NCBI GenBank assembly: GCA_021613335.1
Contig: JAJTWR010000231.1
Span: forward strand, 3,542,501 to 3,606,500
From: Whitmania pigra
Taxonomy: Eukaryota > Annelida > Clitellata > Hirudinida > Haemopidae
Length of the DNA: 64,000 nt
Direction: 5' to 3'
Part shown: in pieces, positions 11,276 to 24,153 of the stretch
Layout: every line of letters starts with the position of its first letter
Position numbering within the stretch: position 1 is the first letter of the stretch
Notes under the pieces: model-generated
Database searches by the model: none
Seen by the model: only the letters and a program-made list of their open reading frames with translations
Told to the model about the DNA's origin: nothing
Made by a program: the position numbers and the translations under genes

Positions 11276-11969
11276 TCCTAATGTTTCATCGACGTTCCAA
11301 TTGCCCGGAGACTTCCATTCCATCCATGACCCGCACGGGCATCAGTGGAAGAGCTTCATTTGACAAGGAAAAATAACTCCATACGAGGAACGAATTTGAA
11401 TCGTTCCCATTTTCTTCCATTTTCATGTTTCGACACGAATTCGTAATACTGCTGACGATTGAAATGCCTTCACATCGAATAATCAAAATAAAAGCGTAGA
11501 AAACAATTAGTAAAAATAAGTTTTAATCAGTAGTTTTATACTATTACAAAATAATACAAAGCATAAAGCAAAAATTCAATGAAAATACTTTTTTCAAAAA
11601 TAAATTTATCGACATGATTTGTTTGGTGCCATAAACTCTAGTTAGGGAGCTCCTAAAATCCTTCCATCAAAACGCGAAATGTTTATTTATAAAAATTGCT
11701 GGAAATGTTTTTCAACAACCAAACAACTTGTAAACTTGTGAAGTTAGAACTTTAAATAATGTTCAATAAAATATAGTTGAGTTACTTTAAACAATTAATA
11801 TCTAAAATAGCTATCATAAAATATTATAAAATCTCGCATATTATTTTTCGGTAATGCTGTACATAGCTGAATTGAGTATTTCTCTGCAAACATTTCCTCT
11901 CTTTATTATTAAACAAAAAACTGACTATTAATACAATGTATTTTAAAAGAAAAACATGTTTTATTTAGC

Positions 11970-12247
11970 ATCTGATTGATTTAATTGATTAAATGTATTT
12001 AGTTATTTATTTTTCTTAATGTATTTAATTAATTAATCTATTTAATTAAGAAATTTATTTACTTAATTTATTTAATTAATAAATTTAATTTGTTTATTTA
12101 ATTAATTTAGTTAATCAATCCGTTTAATTGATTTGTTTAATTAATTAATTTATTTTATTTATTTAACTAATTTATTTACCTAATTTATTTAATTAACTTA
12201 TTTAACTAATTCATTTATTAAATTAATTTATTTAATTAATTTATTTT
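11970..12247. repeat. AT-only low-complexity tract (TTAATTAATTTATTTAA-like)
   Basis: About 280 bp of TTAATTAAT/TTTATTTAA alternation with almost no G or C. Confidence 0.85.
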
Positions 12248-12584
12248 TCCAAACAAATGTTAAGAGTCAACGGCTATGAGGCGGTGATGAATTCTGCCAA
12301 AAATGACAATCTTCCATCAACAACTTCACAAGAGCATCTCACCAAAAATGTTCTTTCTAAGAATTCCTAATATTTTACAAATTCAACTTAAAAAGAAATA
12401 AGTGAAGTTTGTTATGGTCCTTAAAAAATAAAATTTGAAAAACTAATTAAATTAACTTAATTACAAACAGAAATAACTGGTCTTAAATATAAATAATAAA
12501 TAAAACTGTATATTCGTCTAGAAACCATGCAGAGAAATTTCGGGCTTCTATTTTGTCAATTTGGTAATGTAAAAGTAAATAAAA

Positions 12585-12775
12585 GGTTTTAAACGCGGAG
12601 GTCGCGAAAAAGTTGGCGGATACGTTGGCATTTGTCCCTCATGCTGCCCTAATGTTCATCAGTATTTATCGCTTCATTACTTGTTGAAGAGATGGCAAAA
12701 GATGGATGATGTTGAAAATGTGGGTGATGCAACAGTAGTTACTATAAAAGTTTTGAAAGTAATTAAATGTAACAT
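12585..12775 (+). CDS. Coding-looking block without start (unknown)
   Basis: A + frame open for about 60 codons: 'GREKVGGYVGICPSCCPNVH' then 'QYLSLHYLLKRWQKMDDVEN'. It is bounded by a weak AG and a GTAATT donor. Higher GC than its flanks; no family recognised. Confidence 0.25.
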
Positions 12776-13972
12776 GTAAATGTATCTAAATAGATACGGA
12801 TAAGTAGGATAATTTATAAAATTAAAAGTAAAGTGATGCAGATTACTTCAATAAATTTCAAATAAATTACGTATTTGTCACATTTTGAAATATCTAATAA
12901 ATTATATTTCAGCTCGGATATTGAGGTATATGAAATTTAATGTCCTTCAAATTTTTGCTGCTGAAATTTTATGGTCACAGGAATTCTGATATGAAAGTCT
13001 ATTTATAAATATTAGTCGATTTTAATTTTTCAAATTTAATTACTGCGGAATTATACTATATGAAATTATCTGTATACTTAAGCAAAGTTTAACTTTGGCA
13101 ATAAAATATTATTAACATTAAATATTATAATGTAATAATGAAAACTTCAAAACTAACAACCATTTGTTTGAATAAATGTTTAAACAATTTATAAATGAGA
13201 TGCTGCTGTTTACAAATTTAGTAAAATATTGTTTTATGAAAGTTGAAAAACGTTTTTGATGTCAAATGTCAGAATGTTTTAACATCTCAACGCACGTGGA
13301 ATAATTAACATTTGAGAATTCAAAATAAATGTTTAAATGAGGCTTTAATTATAACGATGTTTCAATAATTATTATTCATAATTTTTGGTAATACATTATT
13401 TATTTTATATTCTTGTTTTATTTGAAAATATTCTGTAATGGAGCAGTCAATTGAATAAAAGTCGTATTTTGAATACAAATTATTTTGGTGATAGATTATT
13501 TAGTTAACTTTCAATCGTTTACTACAATCTAAACACGCCTAAAGAATTATAAGAAGCAGATTAAATAATGTTTACTTTTTTAAATTAACTATTTTCCAAT
13601 TAATTTGATTAAAATCGAAGACATTAAATTTAGATTAAAATAACCTCAAAAAAAAAATGTCGGAACTCCTTCCAATGCAACCTGAGAAGGTCTGAAACAA
13701 GCGGAACAAACTTGCAAGTCCCTTAAGCCATTCCTAATCTGGCTTTATTCTTGAACGTGGACAATTTGTCAAAGAAGGCACTTGTTTCTTATCTTATTAT
13801 TAAGCCTCAACTCGCCAGCAAAGCTTTGAAATAATCAAATATTAATAATTACAACGACGTTAATGCACGTTTTATGTAAAATTCTCGAACATCAAGCAAC
13901 GGGATTTATTTTAATTTTGACATTACATCACCTTTTCGTATATAAAATACCTTGTTAAATTTGGAAACTAAA
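12776..13972. other. Spacer, no gene recognised
   Basis: AT-rich; a short + open stretch around 13720-13830 ('LALFLNVDNLSKKALVSYLI') has no convincing splice context. Confidence 0.4.
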
Positions 13973-14143
13973 ACAGTTAAAAATTGTAAATTACTCAAAA
14001 ATGTGTTTTTGGGACGCCCTAAAAATATAGAAAGGGGTTTTGCTTAAGAGCTATAAAATAAAATTAACAAGGTGCAAATGAACTTCATAGTAGGTTTCTG
14101 TGGTATATAAGCAAGATACTTTTAAGAAATTTTCTTTTACAGT

Positions 14144-14413
14144 TTGTTATTGATAAAGGTAAACCCAAAGTCAGAAAATGAGAATGCCTTTAGCAAATCC
14201 AAATATTCAAGATCGAGGATTGCTAAAGAGCTCAACAGGTCCGTACATGTTATTTCTAATTGCTCGAATGCTCCTGAAGAATATGAACTCCAGAAATCTA
14301 CGGGAAGAAAGAAGAAATTGTCTGCCAAAGAGAAGAGAATGCTGGTGAGGAGAGCATCTTTAAGTAAATTTTCTGCTAACCAGCTAAGAACAGAGTTAAA
14401 TGCGATTGTGTAA
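14144..14413 (+). pseudogene. Tc3-like transposase, N-terminal DNA-binding fragment
   Basis: Contains 'SKYSRSRIAKELNRSVHVIS' (helix-turn-helix) followed by a basic GRKKK linker and 'FSANQLRTELNAIV' of the second HTH, then a stop. Separated from the C-terminal fragment by a deletion. Confidence 0.75.
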
Positions 14414-14635
14414 GAGTACAGCCTTGAATTATTTGAATGCAAGTAACATTTTAAGATTTGAAAAGAGATTAAAAGTTATCATTTTTATTAACTTGACTTC
14501 AGAAAAGAAAAAGAGTCATTTTTCAGTAGAAATCATGGAGCTGGAACAGTTATGATTGGGCAGGGATTTCGCATGATGAAGTCTCTGATCTAGCCTTTTG
14601 TACAAGGAAAACAAAAGTCGGCCGATTGTATTAAA

Positions 14636-14929
14636 GTGTTGCAGAATAATTTCCTACTTTTTGCTGAGAGGACTTATGGTGCTAATTTTGTATTCCAACA
14701 AGATAATGCCTCAATCCATACATCCAAACTGACAAAGAACTTTTTCCAAGAGAGAGAAATGAGGGTTTTGAGCTGGTTAGCTCGCGCTCCTGACCTTAAT
14801 CCTATTGAAAATGATTGGGATAAGTTGTCCAGACTTGTTTACAAAGATGGAAGACAATTTAACTCGAAATCAGAGTTGGAAGATTCCATCAGGACTGCCT
14901 GGAGTCAGCTGGAAGCAGACTTTATATAA
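14636..14929 (+). pseudogene. Tc3-like transposase, C-terminal DDE fragment
   Basis: Has 'FVFQQDNASIHTSKLTK' (second Asp) and 'APDLNPIEN' (Glu) with 34 residues between the D and E, the classical DD34E spacing of Tc1 elements, then the family-typical C-terminal helix. The first catalytic Asp is missing. Confidence 0.85.
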
Positions 14930-15114
14930 AAATAATTTTGTCGGTGGACAAAAAATGTTTTGAAATAATAAAAAAAAAGAAACATAATTTCATATTAGAT
15001 AATTTTTTGTGTAAAAATAAAAATTAATTTTTGTTGTTATTGAATTTTGACGTTTACTTCCTATCTTTTTTGGGGCAACATAAGAACACATTTTTGGAAT
15101 TTTAAACTGTTTGA

Positions 15115-15262
15115 AAACATTACTTCATCAAATGTAAGCATAATTTTGGAAGCAGTATTTACATAACATACTAAAATTTTACAAATGTTAGTGACGTATT
15201 AGTTGAGATGTTGTCAAAAAATGGATGCTTCCTATACATATTGGGCCGAGTGTAAATGATGT
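15115..15262. repeat. Dispersed repeat, copy 1 (unclassified)
   Basis: About 145 bp, roughly 75% similar to 59865-60020, sharing 'tatttacataacata', 'ttagttgaga' and 'gggc(c/t)gagtg'. Not part of a recognised coding element. Confidence 0.65.
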
Positions 15263-15449
15263 CATCATTACATCCAGTTCGGGTCCGAAAGGAGATTGTG
15301 GTAATAATTCATGTATAATAATTTATATTTTATTGTTAATATTATTAATATTGTAATTGCTATTAATATTGTTATTTCGCAAACACTTTTAATCTTAAAT
15401 TTTATACTTCATTGATAATCTTAGTAAGAAGATTAATCAACTTTTGAGA

Positions 15450-15605
15450 AATTACTGCGAACAAAGATTCGAACAGCAGAAGAGAAAAATCATTCGACCG
15501 AGCCACGGAATATTTGGCGGGAATTTGCCTCGTGTGGCAAAAATAACTAAAGTCTCTTTATTCTGGATTGACTTTATGGACTTCATAAAAGACACGTTTT
15601 TGTTT
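15450..15605 (+). CDS. Coding-looking block, unknown
   Basis: GC-richer block with two overlapping Met-less + frames: 'EQQKRKIIRPSHGIFGGNLP' and, from acceptor 'cttttgag', 'ANKDSNSRREKSFDRATEYL'. An opposite-strand frame is open too. No family recognised. Confidence 0.2.
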
Positions 15606-16839
15606 TGAGATAATAAAAATGTAATTTTAATGCTCCTTACTTTCACCTTCCGTTGTGTCTTCTTTTTCAGAAGAAAAAAAGGATTATCCCAAGTTTTGGA
15701 TCATAACCAGGATTCTGTATCCAGTCACAAGAATTTGTGAACTTGTGAATGAAATCATGTTTGAGATTATGTTCTCATTTATTCAAAATGTTATATAATA
15801 TCACATATTCTGCGAAAAAATATTTTAAATATTAAATTTTTATATTTTAATATTTTAAATTAAATTTTAAATAAATTAAAAATTTTAATATTATTACAAA
15901 AAATATTGATTGTTGAGTTTAAGCAACTTTTGGATACCAATGCGGCAAAGTTTTGGCAAATCCTTCAGAAAGGTATTTCTCAAGAAACTGAGATACAAAG
16001 TACCTTACGATTTGCAACAAACAACAAACATTATCGGCAAAAACCGACAAACAACGTCAAACAGCAACAAAATCTAAACAACAATGTAATTCAAAGCAAC
16101 TGCAACTCAATACCACTGATTGGTTCTTTCTGAAACAAAGGCAACATTTTTTTTTGCTTTGTGTAAATGTTTTGGATTAACATTCATTTCAGAAGTTTTT
16201 GAAACATTTTTAACTATTAAGTCGAAGTTTCACTTTTCTTGACAACATGATCACGCAATGGAATTAGCATAATCGCAGAATAATTGCATGATAATTATTT
16301 ATAATTATTTATGACACGCCTACAATAAATGTATAGTAATTTCATAATAACTACATAACATCTGTAATAGCGTAGTAATAGAAGTAACATCAGAATTAAT
16401 ATCAACATTATTAAAGAGTAATTAATGATAAATTAATACTGTAAATAATATAATAAATGTGTAATTAATATATTAATAACATCTGAAACACAGATACACC
16501 GACATTTTTGATGTCACAAGAGTAGGGCAAACATTGTGAAAGTAGTTGAACTGAAGATGAGACCCATTCACGAGTTGATTGGAGTAGAAAAGGAGGATTG
16601 ACTTTTATGTGGCTCTTTCCTGACTTTTCACACGATGAAGGTGACCAAATGCTGTTGTTGTTGGTCGTTGTTGTATTTTCGTGACGTCATTAGATGCAAG
16701 AAATGTGCCGCTGATATTCTCTGCTTGGATAAAAATGATGCAAATAAAGGTTTGGTTGATTGGAAGTCAATTACTAATTGACGGTAAGCGTATTCATTCT
16801 TGTTTTTTATACGGAATTAAACTATCGCTTGGAAATGAT
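15606..16839. other. Spacer, no gene recognised
   Basis: AT-rich sequence with scattered short open stretches; nothing supported. Confidence 0.4.
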
Positions 16840-16950
16840 GTTGATGATTATAATGACGATCATGATGATGATCATGAAAACCTCGAAATTATGTTGATGA
16901 TTATAATGACGATCATGATGATGATGATGATCATGAAGACCTGGAAATGC
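16840..16950. repeat. GAT-rich tandem duplication (about 58 bp unit)
   Basis: Two copies of a block 'gttgatgattataatgacga...' rich in GATGAT, followed by a short coding-looking stretch open on both strands (16947-17100). Confidence 0.8.
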
Positions 16951-17094
16951 TTTTGGCGCTCAAGGACATCCTGCAGACAAGCAAAAACACCTGTGAAAGT
17001 CAGGAATCCATTCATACTGAGTACACGGAGAACCTTTCAAGCACAAATGTCTCCTTTCTTTTTGATTCTTATTCTCAGTTTTTCTTCCTCGTAA

Positions 17095-17345
17095 TATCAT
17101 ACTTATTATTATTAATATCATACTTATTATTATTAATATCATACTTATTATTATAAATACCATACTTATTATTATTAATATCATTCTTATTATTATTTTT
17201 AACTTATTGTTATTAATATCATTCTTAATATTTTCTAACTTATTATTATTATTAATCTTATTTTTATTATTTTCTAACTTATTATTATTATTAATATCAT
17301 TTTTATTATTTTCTAACTTATTTTTATTCTTATTATTAGTACTAT
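17095..17345. repeat. TTATTATTAATATCATAC-type minisatellite
   Basis: Units of 21-30 bp built on 'cttattattattaatatcat', diverging to the right. Confidence 0.85.
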
Positions 17346-17450
17346 TATTTTTCTTCCGTCGTAACATTTTAATAATTTAACCAAAAAAATACTTCAAAAA
17401 CTGCTCAAGTAAATGGGTTTAGTTACTTTTGAAAGTCTGATTGTCTGAAT

Positions 17451-17452
<2 letters not shown>

Positions 17453-17493
<41 letters not shown>

Positions 17494-17517
17494 TAAAATA
17501 ATAATAATAATAATAAC

Positions 17518-17559
<42 letters not shown>

Positions 17560-17560
17560 A

Positions 17561-17631
<71 letters not shown>

Positions 17632-17654
17632 TAATAATAATAATAATAATAATC

Positions 17655-17738
<84 letters not shown>

Positions 17739-17739
17739 C

Positions 17740-17801
<62 letters not shown>

Positions 17802-17820
17802 CATAATAATAATAATAAAA
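17453..17820. repeat. (AAT)n microsatellite
   Basis: About 370 bp of AAT with a few slips and CAT variants. Confidence 0.97.
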
Positions 17821-18236
17821 TAAAAAGAAAGTAATTGTCGAAAGTTTGACAATCCAGGTTACAAAAGTGGAAACCTTTCTTGAACATGTCGTTCTCCCGC
17901 TTCCTCGATTAAAAATTGAATTCATGCACTTCAATGAACCACGTTTGAGTAAAGTACGCTTGATTAAAGTGACTCAAGTGTTACTGGTTCATTTTTGGAG
18001 TGAAAAGAGTGAAGGAGTGCAGAATTAGAATGAAAGAATGGCATAGTTATTAAAGGAAGCTTTTATTGCCTGTTTTTATTGATTTTAATTTCTGCAGTTG
18101 GAAAGACTGGCAAACATCGTCAAAACATGTTTAACTGGCACATTTTATTAATCGTTTATTAACTGCAATTTTATTATTAACTTTGGGAGAAAAATTGTAT
18201 TATTGCACTAAAATACATTTGTTGTCATTAGAATTT

Positions 18237-18283
18237 ACACCATCATCATCATCACCACCACCGACATCATCATCATCATCAAG
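18237..18283. repeat. (ATC)n microsatellite
   Basis: CATCATCAT/CACCAC run followed by a GC-richer 35-bp tail. Confidence 0.85.
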
Positions 18284-18739
18284 AGACCTATCAGGCTAGC
18301 ATGCCTACCGGGCCTCATTAAAAATAATGCTGAAATAATAATCAGTGAACCTCAGTCATTAAAAACCTAATTAAAACATTTAAAATAATATAATTATATT
18401 AATCCCAATCATATCATACAAAATTATTTCTTAAGAATTAACCAACATTATACCATCAACTTATTCATATTTTCAAAATTAATCCAAAAAAAATTAAGTA
18501 TTTCAAAATTAATTATTAGAATACAATGTATTTCAACTTCAAATTACGAAAACGTTTCGAGATAAAAATGAACGTGGAAATCTTTCAATTTTTTGTTTAA
18601 TTTTCAATTCAATAAATTTACCGAATTACGAATAAAGTCCTTAAAAATAAAACTAGCATCCTTATCCGGGAACCATAATTTCATTCAAATAACGTTAAAA
18701 TATTTAAAACGTAAACATCGAAATAAACCAAATGATTCA

Positions 18740-18885
18740 GAGTAAATTATTTATTAAATTTTGAGTTTTAATAAATTAAATTTTAAATTTTACATTTAAT
18801 AAATTACATTTTGAATGTTAATTTAATAAATTAAATTTTGAATTTTAATTTACTAGATTAAAGTTTGAATTTTACATTTAATAAT
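18740..18885. repeat. AT-rich imperfect tandem repeat
   Basis: Repeated 'aattttgaattttaatttaataaatt' blocks, 3-4 degenerate copies. Confidence 0.7.
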
Positions 18886-19184
18886 TACCAACAAACACGA
18901 ATGCATGGAAATTGAAACTAATATAATATGCATGCCTGAATTTCATTTATTTAAATAAAAAAATCTGTGTAGTATATAAATAATAAATTAATGAAAATTA
19001 TAAATAATAAATGAATAAAATAATAAATAATAAATGAATAAAATAATACATTTGTAAAAGATTCATGAACGGCTTTGTTGCTTTTTTTGTGACGTCACAG
19101 TGACCAACCAATTACGATGTCCCCTTATTTGTCACGTGATTTGGTCATGCAACGGCGAACTGACACCGGAGTTCAAAATGAATT

Positions 19185-19325
19185 GTTAGACTGAATTGAT
19201 AAATTGCATTGATAGAATGAATTCATAAATTGCATTGATAGACTGAATTGATAAATTGCATTGATAGAATGAATTCATAAATTGCATTGATAGAATGAAT
19301 TCATAAATTGTATTGATAGACTAAA
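19185..19325. repeat. 26-bp minisatellite
   Basis: About five copies of a unit beginning 'gaatgaattcataaattg' and ending cattgata, with a gactgaattg variant. Confidence 0.9.
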
Positions 19326-19367
19326 TGGACAAACCGCAAATTTCATTCCAACTTTCTCATTCCAGTT

Positions 19368-19440
19368 CATCATCATAATAATGATCATAATCATCATCAT
19401 CATCATCATAATAATAATAATCATCATCACAATAATATTC
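19368..19440. repeat. ATC/ATA trinucleotide tract
   Basis: Mixed CATCATCAT and AATAATAAT runs. Confidence 0.85.
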
Positions 19441-19674
19441 ATCATAATGTAAATAATAACTTTTTACAGCGTTTTACACTTCCACTTCACATGCACGTTG
19501 CATGTAAATGATTTTAAATAAAAGTTAATACTAACATTACATAATAATATAGTACATAATTGAACATAATATATAATTATTGCGTAATATATTAATATAG
19601 GTTGATACATGTATTGATGCAGGTTCCAAATCAATCTGATGTTCTTTCATGTTATTCAGAATGATAAGAATAAA

Positions 19675-19675
<1 letters not shown>

Positions 19676-19733
<58 letters not shown>

Positions 19734-19832
19734 AATCGTCATCGTCATCGTCATCGTCGTCGTCGTCGTCGTCATCGTCATCGTCGTCGTCGTCATCGTC
19801 ATCGTCATCGTCATCATCATCATCATCACCAC
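19676..19832. repeat. (TCATCG)n microsatellite
   Basis: About 157 bp of TCA/TCG with CGTCGTCGT runs. It reads poly-Asp on the minus strand, which is not evidence of a gene. Confidence 0.97.
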
Positions 19833-20436
19833 CGTTTGTAAACGACTGTCTCATCAATAATTCATCAAGATATTAACAATCTTGTTATCGCTGCCACACA
19901 CCATTGTCGTCGAAACTCCCAATATCATTACCAGCACTACCATCCATTCAAGAATATTACTATTACAGCACAATACAGATTTAATTCATATTTCTTAAAT
20001 CGTATTTTTTTAGTTCATATTTATTATTTCATATGTTTTTCATTCATCTTTATTATCGACAATAAAACAATTTTAAAAGTAAAACTAATGAAAATATTTC
20101 CGCAAGTATTCCTACATTTTTTTTATATTCAGGCAAATGAATGTATCTTTGCAACTTGCATTGATTTCCGTTTTTACAGAAAACTGAAGTTCTTTGTTTT
20201 CAACAGCCGAATAGAAAAAATAAACAAGTTATAATGTTCATTGTTACTTAGGGGTATTTATTTATTTTATTAATAAGATATTATAAACTTACAGCAGGTC
20301 TCCAAGGTTTTGTAATTGTAAAAATTAATAACACAAATTAATAGCAAAGTTCGGCATGGCGTTGCAATAAATTGCAAATAAACGGTAGTTATTATCTGAA
20401 GTAATAAAATAAACTTTCAATAATAATATCTAATAC

Positions 20437-20917
20437 CTCTTCATTCATTCATTCATTCATTCATTCATTCATTCAGGCATTCATTCATTCATTCATTCAT
20501 TCATTCATTCATTCATTCAGGCATTCATTCATTCATTCATTCATTCATTCATTCATTCATTCATTCATTCATTCATTCATTCATTCATTCATTCATTCAT
20601 TCAGGCATTCATTCATTCATCATTCATTCATTCATTCATTCATTCATTCATTCATCATTCATTCATTCATTCATTCATTCATTCATTCATTCATTCATTC
20701 ATTCAGTCATTCATTCATTCATTCATTCATTCATTCAATTCATTCATTCATTCATTCATTCATTCATTCATTCATTCATTCATTCATTCATCATTCATTC
20801 ATTCATTCATTCATTCATTCATTCATTCATTCATTCATTCATTCATTCATTCATTCATTCATTCATTCATTCATTCATTCATTCATTCATTCATTCATTC
20901 ATTCATTCATTCATTCT
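20437..20917. repeat. (ATTC)n tetranucleotide tract
   Basis: About 480 bp of ATTC, interrupted by 'aggcattc' variants and single-base slips. Confidence 0.98.
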
Positions 20918-22462
20918 TTTATTGGTGAAGCAATGAATTCCTTTATTGGATTTTCATTCGACTTTCAAATTCAGAAAGTTCAAACGATGAAATTGAAGGA
21001 ATTTCAATGAAAATTCTTTGAAAATTACAAAAATGTTCTTTTTAAATGCAATACAAGATAAATCATTTGAACTGAAGTTTAGAATGTTTATTTGTATATT
21101 CACATACGACTAACTATTCGAATAATAGTTTATTAACCTTTAACCTCCCATTGATGATTTTCGCTCGTTTATGTAGTCAAACATATTTTTAGAGAAAACG
21201 TTAAACATTTTTTGGAGAGTTTCATTGTTACAAGTTACAAGTCAATAAAAATGTAAGTATTTTCAGCATTAATTTATGTTGAAAAAATGCGATTTTTTTA
21301 TATTTTTTAATTGTTAATTGTAAAATGTCTTGTAAAGGAAAGATTTTACAGGGACAGGCATTTTTCAATGCAGTCTTTTTTTAGTGATAGAATGTGATTA
21401 AATGATATTTGTTAGCTTGCATACGAGATAAGTGCAAGTTTTGGAAGATGTTCCATTTGTGGAACATTGGGTGATTGTTTTTAGCACACATGACCTTATT
21501 TAGAAGTAGATTTCAGGAGGGTTCAAATATTTTATTTGTAAAAGTTTATGTTATTTATTGCTTTAAATGTTCATGTGTCTAACAAAGTACATTAGTTTGG
21601 TGATACTAAGATGGCCAAAGCGAAACATCTGTAAGGCTGAATGAATACTACGAATGAAGTACTGATGAATAGTGTCCTGCTAAAGGAATTAAAGCTTTAA
21701 AAATAAATAAAATAAGTTAACAACATATTAAAAAACAAGGCAAATTGTTGGCCAAGTGAACTCAAAGTAAACGAAAGGCGAAATGTTCTCTTTACGACAT
21801 GCCTTATCATTCAAACTCCTCCCCCAGCCAGTAAAACTTAATATCGCTCACAAACCGCAAAACAAAGAATGAATTTAATTTTACGATGGAACTTAAAAGT
21901 AACACAAACTCATTATTGTTTTATTAGTTTATTGCTGTTTTTACCTTGTTTAGTTTCTTTAAGCTTTGGTCGCATTTTGAAAATGACTTTAAAACTCTGT
22001 AAAATATTGTTGGCCTAACACCTAATGACCTAATACATCCCCAGTGCGACTAATCTCAACAAGAATTTTCAAGTGATGACAAAACAATGGTTATTCTACA
22101 CGCGAGGTTTCCCTGTAAATGGGTTGGAAAGAAACAAAACATGCTTCGAAGACCAGTAAAATATACGAGCAGTTGGAGTAGCTGATGCAGTTCATTTAGT
22201 CGATGCATTGTAGAAAGATGTATATTGTGTAGTTGGTGAACTTGATGAAGTTGTTACAGTTAATGCAGTTGTCACAGTTGATGTAGCCTTGGAATCGCAA
22301 AAGAAACATGAAAACAGAAGACAAAGCTTTCTTCTTTCCTTGAGGAGTTCATTTTATGGTCCTTGTCTTTCCTGGCCACGTGGGAGTTCAACTCTGAATG
22401 TGGACAATTAAGGTGGTGCAAATTGATTTAATCAATGATACCGGTCATTTGTTGTTTAACAG
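20918..22462. other. Spacer, no certain gene
   Basis: AT-rich. Around 22150-22400 a degenerate 'gttgatgcagtt' repeat merges into a block open on both strands; no splice-supported gene. Confidence 0.4.
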
Positions 22463-23753
22463 CAGTGTTGTGCAGTATCGAATTACATGTAATTCGTTAC
22501 TGTAATTAATTACATTTTTTGGTAATTTTTACTTGTAACAATTACAAAAAATTTTTTGTACTCTTACTTGTAACAAATTACTATTTTTGGTCATACTTTT
22601 AATTCGTTACCTTTTTGGCGCAAGACGTTACAAAGTAACATAAATAACATTTTAAATTAGTTTAATTTATTTTAAAAAATTTAAATTCTAGATTGTTATT
22701 CTTTGGTTCGTTCGAGAACCTTCCCCTTCCCGATCATCGCTCTTTTGTTATTGTGGTTATCGCCGGTCGTTTTTGTTTTAAATCGGAAATTGTTGATTAG
22801 TCATACCGAAGCTTTTTATAATATATAATATTATATACATATAATATAAGATTTAATATATCGTAGTATGGATTCATTTGAAGCCATTTTTAGTGTCGTT
22901 AGCGAAGATAAGAGGAACAAGGGTGAAGATAGTCCGTGGCCGTATTTGAACAAAATGTTCAGATTTCAATCAAAGGAAAATCATATAAGTATGCGTGCCT
23001 ACTCTGCCAACAAAAACTACATGTTCAGCATATGAAGGTTCTTCATCTAACTTGAAGTAGCACGTGGAACGCATGCATCCAACAGAATTTAAGGAATATG
23101 GGATATCTGGTGCCAACGGTTGTCAAGCTTCATGAGAAACTGGTAGCCAAAATAACATCTTCTAATGCAGCAAAGATGGACGAGCTTTGAGCTCTCGTTC
23201 ATCTGATGATGTCATCCGATCAGATGACATGAACATTATTACTGGAAGCGATACCCTGAAGAAATTATTTATCCAGTTGAACACTCCTCTGCCAGCTAGT
23301 GCAGCTGTTGAACGTTTATTCAGCTCTTCTGGTATGACAAAGAACAGCTGAAGGACCATAATGAGTGACAAACTATTCGAGGACTTAGTTATGTTAAAAT
23401 TAACAAAAAATTGTGATTGTAATGTAATAAATAATAAAAAAACACCAAAAGAATGCATTAGTTCAAATGTTATTATTAATGACTGTTAGTACTAGCAATT
23501 AATACCAGTAATTGTTTTAACGATAAGAGAAACAATTCCTTTTAAATAATACGGAATGATGTATGATCACAATAATGGCGGCATCAAAGTTACTTGTAAT
23601 TTTTACTTAAAAGTAACTTTTGGAGGCTGTAACTTTTAACTTTTACTTGAGTAAATTTTTGAGACAATACTCTTACTTATACTTAAGTAGCTTTTTGAGG
23701 TATTACTTTTACTTGTAACTAGTTACCGAAATGAGGTAATTTTTACAACACTG
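22463..23753 (+). mobile_element. Non-autonomous hAT element copy B
   Basis: Complete: begins 'cagtgttgtgcagtatcgaa', ends 'tttttacaacactg', with the perfect 8-bp TSD 'tttaacag' (22455-22462 and 23754-23761). Subterminal regions are rich in 'acttgtaac' and 'agttac' motifs. It carries transposase start and end only. Confidence 0.95.
22868..23425 (+). pseudogene. hAT transposase remnant (BED finger and dimerisation domain)
   Basis: ATG at 22868 starts 'MDSFEAIFSVVSEDKRNKGE' and runs into a BED-type finger ('YACLLCQQK', then HVERMHP in a shifted frame). This is joined by a large internal deletion to the hAT C-terminal dimerisation motif 'TPLPASAAVERLFSSSGM', then a stop. The RNase-H-like catalytic core is absent. 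Confidence 0.8.
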
Positions 23754-24153
23754 TTTAACAGCGAGGTAGCTATTAATTCTAATTCATTTTGTCGTATAAC
23801 TGCATGAAGTATTGCAATGATTCTAATGCTCAGTTTTTCCAAATGAAAGGCTGAATAATTTATTCCAACATGACGATTATCTAATAAGCCATTTTTGTTA
23901 TTCATATTTTTTTTATTTCCTGAGCATTTTAACGCAATTTTAGCATTTGTCATTTAAATGCAAAATATCAGCGTTACAAATGTAACCAATTACCAATAAT
24001 GTAATCATTTACTTGCAAGATACATCAATGTTCATTACCATTACCTTTACCATTCTTATTTTGTATGACATATTTATCATCGCCTTCAGTCACCATTCTC
24101 ATGTGCCACTTTGCTAGGGACTTGGTAATTGCTTTTTTGCAATATAATTCCCA

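Larger units (their letters stand above)
13973..15112 (+). mobile_element. Tc3-like Tc1/mariner transposon relic
   Basis: Imperfect terminal inverted repeats share 'acagtt(t)aaaaatt' and 'aaaaatgtgtt' at both ends. Between them are an N-terminal HTH fragment and a C-terminal catalytic fragment of a transposase. The middle of the gene, including the first catalytic Asp, is deleted. The exact TA duplication is unclear. Confidence 0.75.

Noticed and set aside
16681..17367. Overlapping open frames on both strands, including a Cys-rich minus reading
   Set aside because: All three frames around 16950-17090 are open, flanked by repeats; neither strand has consistent splice sites.
19537..19857. Poly-Asp/poly-Ile proteins
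   Set aside because: Translation of the TCATCG microsatellite; the same applies to 47066-47308.
22150..22430. Val/Asp-rich + frame and Lys/Ser-rich minus frame
   Set aside because: Degenerate gttgatgcagtt repeat with an in-frame TAG; strand cannot be decided.
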